DNA of 35,481 nt. Source: Ruminococcus sp. Its GTDB lineage: Bacteria; Bacillota; Clostridia; Oscillospirales; Ruminococcaceae. Of this stretch, positions 7,755-15,171 are shown piece after piece. Location: positions 1 through 35,481 of the forward strand of contig JAETQO010000038.1 in assembly GCA_021770655.1 (NCBI GenBank). Reading direction: 5' to 3'. The position numbers and the translations under genes are program-made. Under the pieces are notes generated by a model. It was not told the origin of the DNA, did not search any database, and saw only the letters and a program-made list of their open reading frames with translations. Every line of letters begins with the position of its first letter. Within the stretch, counting starts at the first letter, position 1.

Positions 7755-9320
7755 ATGAAAAGTATTATTAGAAAAGCAGTTTCGGTTTCTGCGGCGGCTC
7801 TTATGCTCTCATCGGCTGCAATACAGGTAAACGCCGCTGAAAATATTACAGGAACAAAAACTGTTGAATATCAGTTTAACAAACCGTATTTAAATATAAA
7901 TGTTGACGGCGGCAACTTGGATTTAAGCGAAGTTGACTTCTCATTGAAAAACAGTGACGGAGAGATTGTTGCAAAGTGGGTCGGCGGCGCTGAGAAATTT
8001 TCCGAGGTTGCAGACGGACTTTACGATGTAAGCAAAATGAAGTCCGGAGAATATAATAATTTCAATAAATTGCCTTGGGATAAGTTTGATAAAACCGAAC
8101 TTCAAAATCAATTCCCCAGTGGCTTTTATGCCCTCAATTATGAGCCGGGCGGCATACACGCTATTTTTCTTAATGACTGCATATACCCAACTAGCAATGT
8201 TTCATTCGTATACCGCAACGTTGACGACTTGAAAACCGGCGAAACTATGACTGTTCCGGCAAACACGGTGGTTCTCTGGGCAGACGAAGCATATAAAACC
8301 AACGGAGACGATTATTCTCTTTTCTGGCTTAACAATGAAGACAATGACAGAGTTCTGCGTGAAACTTTTGCCTCAAGCGCAGGCAAAGCAACTGAATACA
8401 GCCTTCCTGCGGGAACATATGGGCTGTGCCTAGGCTTTACCTCAGGCGCAGGTGTAGGATCTACTGATTTTCCTGTGTATGATAAACCGCAGGAATATGT
8501 ACAGATCAAATTCAACATGAAAGATTATATGCGTTTTGTACAGCTTGACGACGATTTGAATTTTGTTAAAGATATGTTCGGACACGAATGTATTTGTCCC
8601 ACACGAGGAGATAAAAGCGATGCAAACAGAGTTTGTTTTGAATATACCAGCGGTTCGGTAATATCCGCTCCTATCCCCGATGAAAGCGGTGATGTTAAGA
8701 TCTGGATAAAAGCAGACGATTTGACGGTTTTATTCCATAATACCTATGATACTCCTCACGGATTCGGCGGCGGAACCAGCGATTCACTGCTTATCCCCAA
8801 AACTATACTTAATCTCAAAGCAAAATGGGAATATCCGACAGACGGCTTGACTTTGTATAACATTCCGGCAGGCGATTACACAGTTGAGGTAGACAGCACA
8901 GAGTATGTGCTTGAAAACAACACGATCAAAGTGACGGATACCAAGGATATGCAGAGCGCAGATGTTGTTCTCAAAAAGGTTGAAGATCCTTCATCTTCCG
9001 AAACATCTTCTTCTGAAACTTCTTCCGAGACATCTTCCGAGACATCTTCTTCCGAAGTTTCTTCATCGGAAACTTCATCATCGGAAGTCAACTCTTCTGA
9101 GACTTCATCATCTGAGGCTGATTCCTCTGATACTGATTCATCAGATACTACTTCGTCTGTAACGGACAGCAAGACAACTTCTTCTAATTCTTCGTCCAGC
9201 AGTAAGACGGAAAACAAGAACAGCGCAACTAACCCTTCAACAGGTGCAGCCGCAGGTTTTGCAGGCATTGCTCTGATTGCAAGCGCGGCAGTTGTTGTAA
9301 ACAAGAAAAACAGGAATTAA
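7755..9320 (+). CDS. Secreted, probably wall-anchored protein with Ser/Thr-rich linker
   Basis: This 521-residue protein has a signal peptide (MKSIIRKAVSVSAAALMLSS..., cleavage probably after VNA near residue 27). A region of unknown fold (about 30-410) follows, with beta-rich segments such as SLPAGTYGLCLGF and NIPAGDYTVEV that recall Ig-like or SpaA-like repeats. Residues about 413-480 form a low-complexity linker of SSETSS and SSE units. The end reads NPSTG, a hydrophobic helix and KKNRN, which fits a sortase-type anchor with N in place of L. ATG 7755 is preceded by AAGGAG. It has its own promoter and terminator. The ligand is unknown; a role in surface adhesion is only a guess. Confidence 0.8.
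   Translation: MKSIIRKAVSVSAAALMLSSAAIQVNAAENITGTKTVEYQFNKPYLNINVDGGNLDLSEVDFSLKNSDGEIVAKWVGGAEKFSEVADGLYDVSKMKSGEYNNFNKLPWDKFDKTELQNQFPSGFYALNYEPGGIHAIFLNDCIYPTSNVSFVYRNVDDLKTGETMTVPANTVVLWADEAYKTNGDDYSLFWLNNEDNDRVLRETFASSAGKATEYSLPAGTYGLCLGFTSGAGVGSTDFPVYDKPQEYVQIKFNMKDYMRFVQLDDDLNFVKDMFGHECICPTRGDKSDANRVCFEYTSGSVISAPIPDESGDVKIWIKADDLTVLFHNTYDTPHGFGGGTSDSLLIPKTILNLKAKWEYPTDGLTLYNIPAGDYTVEVDSTEYVLENNTIKVTDTKDMQSADVVLKKVEDPSSSETSSSETSSETSSETSSSEVSSSETSSSEVNSSETSSSEADSSDTDSSDTTSSVTDSKTTSSNSSSSSKTENKNSATNPSTGAAAGFAGIALIASAAVVVNKKNRN
8986..9165 (+). repeat. Low-complexity Ser/Thr/Glu linker-coding repeat
   Basis: This in-frame tract repeats TCTTCYGAAAC/GTTTC-type units coding for SSETSS and SSE variants. 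It is protein linker sequence inside the secreted-protein gene and not an array with spacers. Copy number may vary between strains. Confidence 0.7.
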
Positions 9321-9340
9321 TTAAATTTATTGATATAAGA

Positions 9341-9374
9341 AACTCCGAACGGTAATGCGTTCGGAGTTTTTTAC
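9341..9374 (+). terminator. Rho-independent terminator of the secreted-protein gene
   Basis: AACTCCGAACG pairs exactly with CGTTCGGAGTT around the loop GTAATG, followed by TTTT. It lies 20 bases after the stop codon. Confidence 0.85.
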
Positions 9375-9423
9375 GATCTGAGGTTTCAAAATTAAAATCC
9401 CAAAGTCTTTGTGTTACTATAAA

Positions 9424-9640
9424 GATGATATTTCAAATATAAATTGAATGCGTAAATGATTTTCTTGTTCACAATTTCCCTTGCACACGCCCTCACATTA
9501 TTGAGCCGTCCAACCCATTCTAAGGCGTTTTCTGCCTTTTACTCTGTTATGCTCTGTGCCTGTTTCATACCCTCTATGAGCCTTTCAAAGCGTTCCTGTG
9601 CCTGTCTGTCAATGTCGGCAAGGTAGGCGTTAAGAAAATG
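9424..9640 (-). pseudogene. tnpV: Decayed tnpV transposon gene fragment
   Basis: Reading the minus strand gives AYLADIDRQAQERFERLIEG, then MKQAQSITE, a TAA stop (9541-9539), and then KAENALEWVGRLNNVRACAR leading to EIVNKKIIY. This is the C-terminal half of TnpV, a small protein carried by some clostridial and enterococcal transposons. The in-frame stop and the missing N-terminus show that it is dead. Downstream on the plus strand (about 9630-9717) a short frame KMREYLLSYKEQGKTDQ may be another scrap of a mobile element. The rest of 9375-9790 holds nothing else recognisable. Confidence 0.65.
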
Positions 9641-9796
9641 AGAGAGTATCTGCTTTCATACAAGGAACAGGGCAAGACAGATCAGACTGTCAGTGCTGCT
9701 GATGTCATTATAATATAAAAAATCAATTTAAATATTGCACCGATATAAACAAAGAAAAGCTTCCGCTTAAAATTAATAAAACAGATCAAAATACTC

Positions 9797-10648
9797 TCAG
9801 CAATCGCTTTGAAGCTTTTCGGTGTCGAGCATATCCAGACTTCCCGAAAGGTCTGTAAGCTCCAACTGCAGGCAGAAGATATTTGCGGCGGTCGTGATAA
9901 AGTCCAGAATAACGTTCAGCGCAATAGCTATTGATACCGCATCGTCCGGAATTCCAAGCTGAGTCATCAATATCGTATAACAGACCAGCGCTCCGCCCGG
10001 AACAGGCGGTGCTGCAACAGCAAGCACAAACGCTATTACGAACAGCGTCACAAGCCACATCGGAGTAACGGCAACATCGAAAATCTCCGCCATGCAAAGC
10101 CCCATAATAAAAAACAGCACCTCCATGCCAGGCATAAATATTACCTGTCCGAGCGGCAGCCCGAAGCTTACTATCTTCTTGTCGATTCCGAGACGTTTTT
10201 CGCATGCTTCAACGTTTACTGCGTATGCGGCGGAAGACGACGCCGTTGTCACTGTTATCATAAATGTCGGAAGCACCTTTTTGACAAGCAGCAGCGGTGA
10301 CACTTTCCTTCTCAGGCAAACGAACACAGTGTACACAATCATTATAATCAACTCGCACATGACCCCAAGAATTACAGGTTTTACCGAACCCGATACGGTG
10401 TTAAAATTTCCGCTTATTATCATATTGAATATGCTGAAAAAAACGAAAATAGGGATAAACCCGCTTAAACATTTCATTATAAACTGAATGATGTAATTCG
10501 CCTGCTCCGTAAATTTCGCGACAGTCGCTGTCTTGTCGTTTAAGATAAGCATAGTCAGTCCGAAAATCACGGCAATGAAAATAATCTGCATAGGGTTTCC
10601 TTCCGTGAAAGGTGTGAGCAGGTTTGACGGAATGATATCAAGCAGCAT
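9797..10648 (-). CDS. SLC1-type dicarboxylate/amino-acid:cation symporter, C-terminal part
   Basis: These 283 residues are the second half of a DAACS-family (GltP/DctA-like) symporter: IIPSNLLTPFTEGNPMQIIF, then transport-core segments including TASSSAAYAVNVEACEKRLG (cf. family TxSSxATLP), FGLPLGQVIFMPG, and the late segment APPVPGGALVCYTILMTQLG with IALNVILDFITTAANI (cf. family D-x-x-x-T-x-x-N). It is in the same frame as the preceding gene half, separated by one TAG stop; the ATG at 10648 follows that stop directly. The two parts together make a normal-length symporter. It is either a pseudogene, a readthrough product or two subunits. It ends the long operon; no strong terminator is seen after it. 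Confidence 0.75.
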   Translation of the reverse strand: MLLDIIPSNLLTPFTEGNPMQIIFIAVIFGLTMLILNDKTATVAKFTEQANYIIQFIMKCLSGFIPIFVFFSIFNMIISGNFNTVSGSVKPVILGVMCELIIMIVYTVFVCLRRKVSPLLLVKKVLPTFMITVTTASSSAAYAVNVEACEKRLGIDKKIVSFGLPLGQVIFMPGMEVLFFIMGLCMAEIFDVAVTPMWLVTLFVIAFVLAVAAPPVPGGALVCYTILMTQLGIPDDAVSIAIALNVILDFITTAANIFCLQLELTDLSGSLDMLDTEKLQSDC

Positions 10649-11401
10649 CTAATACAGCTCCGAAAAATCAGCCCTGTCACCGCCGCCCGATGATACGGAG
10701 AAAAACGGTATCAAAACGAAGCAGAACAGAACAAGCAGCGACGCACTTATCAGCAAAAATCTTGCTATCATTCGCTTGCCTATTTTCCCGAAGGACACAA
10801 CGTCGCCGACACTGTAGATTCCCCACAAAACCGAAAAGAATATCAGCGGTCCCGAAACAGCCGACAACAATCCCATAAATGTTCCCGAAATCGGCGCGAT
10901 TATACTGTCGGACAAAAAAGTACACGTGCTCTCGGGGAACAGCGAGCACAAAAGCCCCGCCCCGACAGCAAGCGCTACTGAGGTCAGCAACCATATCACT
11001 GAGGAAACACGTTTTTTCTTTTCGGGAGTGAGCGTTATGATGTTACGACCGTTTTTGTAGCGATAGCTCGGAGCAAGCCCCATTGTCGACAGCATACCGC
11101 GAAGCACCTCGCTTGAATATTCGTCCTCGTCTGTACTTTCAATACCTGAGAACGGCTCAAAGCTCTCCCCTGCAATGCTTATCACCACGTGCGGGTTTGA
11201 AAAGCGTTTAACACAACGCAGCGTAAAATGCTCACTTTCACCGAAATGATCACGATAATTTAATAGTATCTCCTCAATCATCAACTTATGACGCAGGACA
11301 TTTTTCTTCTCTATTGAAGCACCCGTCAAAAAGCTCTCAATCGCCGTGCTTGCCTCGTCGATATTTGTACCCGTCAGTTGATATGTTTTCGGATTACCCA
11401 A
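10649..11401 (-). CDS. RsbW-like domain fused to N-terminal part of SLC1-type symporter
   Basis: This frame of 250 residues has two parts. Residues about 1-125 resemble a serine-kinase/anti-sigma HATPase fold: an N-box-like MIEEILLNYRDHFG, a weak G1 region AGESFEPF, and a terminal strand YKNGRNIITL. The glycine-rich lid is poor, so ATP binding is doubtful. From about 133 come the first membrane segments of an SLC1 symporter (SAVSGPLIFFSVLWGIYSVGD matches the family GP.iFf.iv.gi.siGd pattern). The frame ends in TAG at 10651-10649, immediately before the continuation. The start is a TTG at 11401, supported by GGAGG eight bases upstream; there is no ATG alternative. It follows a lipoprotein gene by 14 bases. 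Confidence 0.75.
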   Translation of the reverse strand: MGNPKTYQLTGTNIDEASTAIESFLTGASIEKKNVLRHKLMIEEILLNYRDHFGESEHFTLRCVKRFSNPHVVISIAGESFEPFSGIESTDEDEYSSEVLRGMLSTMGLAPSYRYKNGRNIITLTPEKKKRVSSVIWLLTSVALAVGAGLLCSLFPESTCTFLSDSIIAPISGTFMGLLSAVSGPLIFFSVLWGIYSVGDVVSFGKIGKRMIARFLLISASLLVLFCFVLIPFFSVSSGGGDRADFSELY

Positions 11402-11415
11402 TTTATTTTCCTCCG

Positions 11416-12132
11416 TTACTCGGTTATTCTTTTAATGAACTCCGCTGTCGTGTCCGTAAATTCGACCGTAATCTCAGCTTTGTCCGACACCAGAAATTCA
11501 GTCAAACCGTATTCGGTATTGTTATCAGCCCAATCGTAGGTGTACCCAAGACGAGTCCACGGGTAATATTCGTCATAGTACGAGGCGATGATATTACCGT
11601 CGAACCAATCCTTGAAATCCTCGTCAACGCTCTCTTCAAAAACGTTTGACATCTCACCCGATTCGGGGTCTGTCTGATAGGCAGGACGCATTACGTCATC
11701 GGGACTTACCCAAAAGCCCGTAACGGTGGTGTAATCGCAATCTGGAGGCAGTCCTATAAGCTGTTTCAGACGCATTTCCGGGCCCTTGCACTTTTTAATT
11801 TCAGACTTGTAAGACTCTATCTCTTTTTCAGTAAACATCCACACGGGACCCCACTCTACGGTTACGTTTTCTCCCTCCGGATAGCTGTCCGGGTAACTGT
11901 GCCACGTGCATAGCAAAACACGCCCGCTGTCATCCCACGTTGTCATTTTATCATCGGCGGTGAGGGACACGAGCGGGAGAACTTCGTCCTCGTCGGCAAA
12001 CGCCGCATCGTGTACCGCCGACATATAAAGAGCGTTCATATCCTCGTCCCTGCCTTTGCAACCCGTAAGTGCAGTTAAGGTCACGGAAGAAACCGCTAAA
12101 CTAAAACAAATTATCCTTATAATCCTTTTCAT
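11416..12132 (-). CDS. Lipoprotein of unknown function in transporter operon
   Basis: This 238-residue protein has a lipoprotein signal (MKRIIRIICFSLAV..., lipobox ALTGC at about residue 25). The mature part contains several Trp/Tyr-rich segments (VEWGPVWMFTEKEIESYK, FKDWFDGNIIASYYDEYY, RLGYTYDW) and no motif I recognise. AAGGTG precedes the ATG. It lies 13 bases after the ABC ATPase gene and 14 before the symporter half-gene, so it is surely co-transcribed. A role as accessory sensor or binding protein for one of the transporters is possible but not shown. Confidence 0.7.
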   Translation of the reverse strand: MKRIIRIICFSLAVSSVTLTALTGCKGRDEDMNALYMSAVHDAAFADEDEVLPLVSLTADDKMTTWDDSGRVLLCTWHSYPDSYPEGENVTVEWGPVWMFTEKEIESYKSEIKKCKGPEMRLKQLIGLPPDCDYTTVTGFWVSPDDVMRPAYQTDPESGEMSNVFEESVDEDFKDWFDGNIIASYYDEYYPWTRLGYTYDWADNNTEYGLTEFLVSDKAEITVEFTDTTAEFIKRITE

Positions 12133-12145
12133 AAATTCACCTTTG

Positions 12146-13222
12146 TTATATCTTCAGGACGAGAACATTTTCCTTTCCGTCATACTTATGCGAAATTGAT
12201 TTTGTAACGCCCCTCAAAGTTATTGCCGTGAGATCATCTTCATCATCGGGCAAGCCAAGCTTTTTGCCGCCGTAGCGGAAAATCATATCAACGGAGTCTT
12301 CCTTCTCGGAATACTCCACGTCCATATGGATTTCCCCGATATCCTTTTCGCAGACAAGCCGCTGCATGACAAGTTCCTCAAACACAAGCTGCGTTCTGTA
12401 TATCCGCCTTTGCGGCATCATCTGCTTACGCCCGAACTCCTCAAGACTCGAATTTATTGCGGGAAAGTCGAAATCGGACTTGTTGATAACAAGGCTCAGC
12501 ACCTTCAGCTGACGGATAAATCTGCGGGTTTTCTCATTTTTGGGATTCTCAAAAATTTGCTGCGGCGTGCCGTCCTCGTATATAATGCCCTCGTCCATAT
12601 AGAACACTCTGTTCGATACGTTTTTTGCAAAACTCATCTCGTGAGTGACGATAAGCATTGTAAGTCCGCTGTCCGCAAGCCGCTTGATAACGGAGAGAAC
12701 CTCACCGACCATGGTGGGATCGAGAGCGCTTGTCGGTTCATCAAAAAGCAGTATTTCCGGTTCCATCGTAAGTGCCCTCGCTATCGCTACACGCTGCTTT
12801 TGTCCGCCCGACAATTCATCAGGGTAGTTTTCCGCCTTTGACGCAAGACCAACGGTCTGCAGCAGCTCCATACCGCAGTCGTATGCTTCCTTTTTCGATT
12901 TTCGGAGCAAGTCCATAGGAGCACACATCAGATTTTCAATAATGCTCATATGCCCGAACAGATTAAAGCTTTGAAAGACCATGCCCATTTTCCGATGCAA
13001 TCCCGGCAGATCGGCTTTTTTCGCGCATATATCCACGCCGTCCACCAGAATCTCGCCGGAGGTTGGGGTTTCCAGACGATTGATGCAGCGCAGCAGCGTG
13101 CTTTTTCCCGTGCCTGAGGGTCCGATGATCGAGATCACATCACCTTTTTTTATTTCGGCGTTAACATTCTTAAGCGGCGTAATATTCGGATATTCTTTCC
13201 TGAGATTACGTATCACTATCAT
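12146..13222 (-). CDS. Amino-acid ABC transporter ATPase with RsbW-like C-terminal domain
   Basis: This 358-residue protein energises amino-acid import with the permease encoded upstream. Residues 1-240 form a GlnQ/PAAT-type ATPase: Walker A GPSGTGKST (34-42), Q-loop MGMVFQSFNLFGHM, signature LSGGQKQRV, Walker B ILLFDEPTSALDP, and the H-loop in TMLIVTHEM. Residues about 248-358 are an extra domain absent from ordinary GlnQ. Its INSSLEEFGR, N-box-like LVFEELVMQRL, strand VDMIFRYGG and terminal KENVLVLKI resemble the RsbW-type ATPase fold, with degenerate nucleotide motifs. ATG 13222 is chosen over an in-frame TTG one codon upstream because AGGAGG is best placed for it. The permease stop shares one base with this start. 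Confidence 0.88.
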   Translation of the reverse strand: MIVIRNLRKEYPNITPLKNVNAEIKKGDVISIIGPSGTGKSTLLRCINRLETPTSGEILVDGVDICAKKADLPGLHRKMGMVFQSFNLFGHMSIIENLMCAPMDLLRKSKKEAYDCGMELLQTVGLASKAENYPDELSGGQKQRVAIARALTMEPEILLFDEPTSALDPTMVGEVLSVIKRLADSGLTMLIVTHEMSFAKNVSNRVFYMDEGIIYEDGTPQQIFENPKNEKTRRFIRQLKVLSLVINKSDFDFPAINSSLEEFGRKQMMPQRRIYRTQLVFEELVMQRLVCEKDIGEIHMDVEYSEKEDSVDMIFRYGGKKLGLPDDEDDLTAITLRGVTKSISHKYDGKENVLVLKI

Positions 13223-14748
13223 CAATTTACCCTCCTTTTGTGCTTTTTCGGATCAAGCCGCACTTCAATTCTGCCAAGGAATAATGTAAGCAACCATGAG
13301 ATCACGAAATAGATCACCGCTGTGACGATAAGAGGGAAAAACGCCTCATATGTTCGGCTGCGTATAATGTCGGACGCCTTTGTGAGATCCTGTATGGTGA
13401 TATATCCAACGATAGACGTCATCTTCACAAGCGAGATGAATTCCCCCTTGATTACAGGCAGAAAATGCCTTGCCGCCTGCGGGAACACTACCTTGAAGAA
13501 GCTTTGTCTACTCGTATAACCAAGCGCCAGTGCCGCTTCGTTTTGTCCCTTGTCAACGGATTCTATGCCCATACGCATCATTTCGGACACGTAGGCTGAG
13601 AAATTCACTGCGAACCCGATAACAGCCACAACAACAGGCGATATATCGCTTTTTCCGAATACTACATAATAAAGGATCATCAAGAAAACCAGAATTGGAG
13701 TTCCCTGCATAATCCGGATATACACGGCGGCTATACCGCGGAGCGCCTTATTGCGACAGCGTCTGAGCATACACACTCCGAAACCAAGCACAGCTCCCGC
13801 CAGTCCTGAGCAAACCGAGATAAGCACCGTAAGTCCCAGTCCCGACAGCAGCATTTTCCAGCGGCTTTCTTTGATAAAGTTTTTATAAAAGCTATCTTTC
13901 AGATTTTCAAGAAATCCGGACTTTTCCCCTGCGGCGGCACTGTCCGCCACCATTACGACCACTCCGCCCTCATAATCGGCGTCCGAAAAATAAACGCTTT
14001 GGGCACGTTCCTCGGTGACGGTGATACAGCACGCCGCCAAATCTGCCTTTTCCGCAGTAATTGCAGGAATTACAGCCGCAAAATCCACATCGGACATTTC
14101 AAGCCCGTAGCCGTTTCTTTTGCAGAATTCGCACAGTATATCGACATCATAGCCGACCAGTTGCCCGTCCTTTACATATACGAACGGCGCCGAACCGCTG
14201 GTTCCCGTAAAGTGAAGAGTTCCGGACTGTCCTGTCGTATCGGGGTAGGTGATACTTTTGGCAGTATCGTCGTCGCCGAACCATCTGTCCTCAATTTCCT
14301 TTATTGTTCCGTCCTCACGTATTTCAGACAGAAACTTATTGAAGCTGTCACGCAATGCGGCGCCCTTTTCAGTTTTCGGGAACGCAAAGGCATAGCTCTC
14401 ATGACTGATGTATTCGTCAAGGTAACGTATACCGCCCTGTTCACTGCATAGCATACGCGCAAGAGGTTCGTCAACGAGAAACGCCGATATTTTCCCCTGC
14501 TTCACTGCGACAGTCATATCCGCAAAGGATTCGTAATATTTCTTTTGTGCATTTTCTATGCATTCGTCCGTCATTACATCAAAGGTTGAGCCGGTCTGCA
14601 CGCCTATGTCGCACCCGTTAAGCTGGGATATTTCATTTACACCCTCAGCATTGCCGATGTCGTTCGATGCCGAACAGCCGCATAAGGAAATCGCAATAAG
14701 AACCGACAGTGCCAAAAAGCACAAAATTCTCTTTATAGCTATTTTCAT
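13222..14748 (-). CDS. Amino-acid ABC transporter: lipoprotein binding domain fused to permease
   Basis: This 508-residue protein combines the solute receptor and membrane pore of a polar amino-acid importer. A lipoprotein signal (lipobox SLCGC, about residue 25) is followed by SBP_bac_3 sequence in unusual order: lobe-2-like GCDIGVQTGSTFDV, ending in EIREDGTIKEIEDRWFG (about 38-170), and only then lobe-1-like FVYVKDGQLVGYDVDIL with AACCITVTEERAQSVYFSDA (about 175-270). The permease domain (about 290-500) has several membrane segments and the EAA-like loop EAALALGYTSRQSFFKVVFP. No second complete binding protein is present. It is 14 bases after the RsbW-like gene. The substrate is unclear. 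Confidence 0.85.
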   Translation of the reverse strand: MKIAIKRILCFLALSVLIAISLCGCSASNDIGNAEGVNEISQLNGCDIGVQTGSTFDVMTDECIENAQKKYYESFADMTVAVKQGKISAFLVDEPLARMLCSEQGGIRYLDEYISHESYAFAFPKTEKGAALRDSFNKFLSEIREDGTIKEIEDRWFGDDDTAKSITYPDTTGQSGTLHFTGTSGSAPFVYVKDGQLVGYDVDILCEFCKRNGYGLEMSDVDFAAVIPAITAEKADLAACCITVTEERAQSVYFSDADYEGGVVVMVADSAAAGEKSGFLENLKDSFYKNFIKESRWKMLLSGLGLTVLISVCSGLAGAVLGFGVCMLRRCRNKALRGIAAVYIRIMQGTPILVFLMILYYVVFGKSDISPVVVAVIGFAVNFSAYVSEMMRMGIESVDKGQNEAALALGYTSRQSFFKVVFPQAARHFLPVIKGEFISLVKMTSIVGYITIQDLTKASDIIRSRTYEAFFPLIVTAVIYFVISWLLTLFLGRIEVRLDPKKHKRRVN

Positions 14749-14762
14749 TCTCGGAGTTCCTC

Positions 14763-15170
14763 TTATATATTCTTCCTGATTTTTAAGATATTCTGCCCGT
14801 TCTTGTATTCGTACGAAATGTCGTCCATGGATTTTTTTACCATATAAATTCCCAAACCGCCTATTTCCCGTTCCTCGGCGGACAGCGTGATGTCGGGATC
14901 GGAATTTGCGAGCGGATCATAGGGTACACCGTTATCAATAAAGGTTATCACGACAGCAAGCGGGTTTTCTGTGACCTCAACACGCACGGTCGCCGCACCG
15001 ACCTCGGGATTGTACGCATAATTTGCAATATTCCCGAACAGCTCATCTATCGCTATATCCACCTGCATCTGCGTTTTTACCGGACAGTCGAGCTGCTCCA
15101 GTTGCTCGTCCACAAATGCGGTCACGACAGCGACGTTGTCAATGGTCGCGTCAATGGTAAGCTCTTTCAT
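14763..15170 (-). CDS. RsbW/SpoIIAB-like serine kinase (anti-sigma-type ATPase)
   Basis: This 135-residue protein is a stand-alone HATPase of the RsbW family. The N-box is IAIDELFGNIANYAY, G1 is FIDNGVPYDP and G2 is GGLGIYMVKKSMDDISYEY. All ATP-site motifs look intact, unlike the transporter-fused versions nearby. By family knowledge it would phosphorylate a STAS protein, here most likely the one at 23717-24013, and may bind a sigma factor or another client. I chose ATG 15170, one base after the phosphatase stop, because GGAGG overlaps the end of that gene. No sigma factor gene is seen in the window. Confidence 0.88.
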   Translation of the reverse strand: MKELTIDATIDNVAVVTAFVDEQLEQLDCPVKTQMQVDIAIDELFGNIANYAYNPEVGAATVRVEVTENPLAVVITFIDNGVPYDPLANSDPDITLSAEEREIGGLGIYMVKKSMDDISYEYKNGQNILKIRKNI

Positions 15171-15171
15171 T

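Noticed and set aside
8986-9165. Repeated units considered as a CRISPR-like or tandem DNA array
   Set aside because: Units are in frame, variable, and encode the Ser/Thr/Glu linker of the secreted protein; no spacers.
10649-10651. Reading the TAG as a recoded sense codon (for example pyrrolysine) across the genome
   Set aside because: No pyl genes or other interrupted genes are seen in the window, so a local mutation or split gene is simpler.
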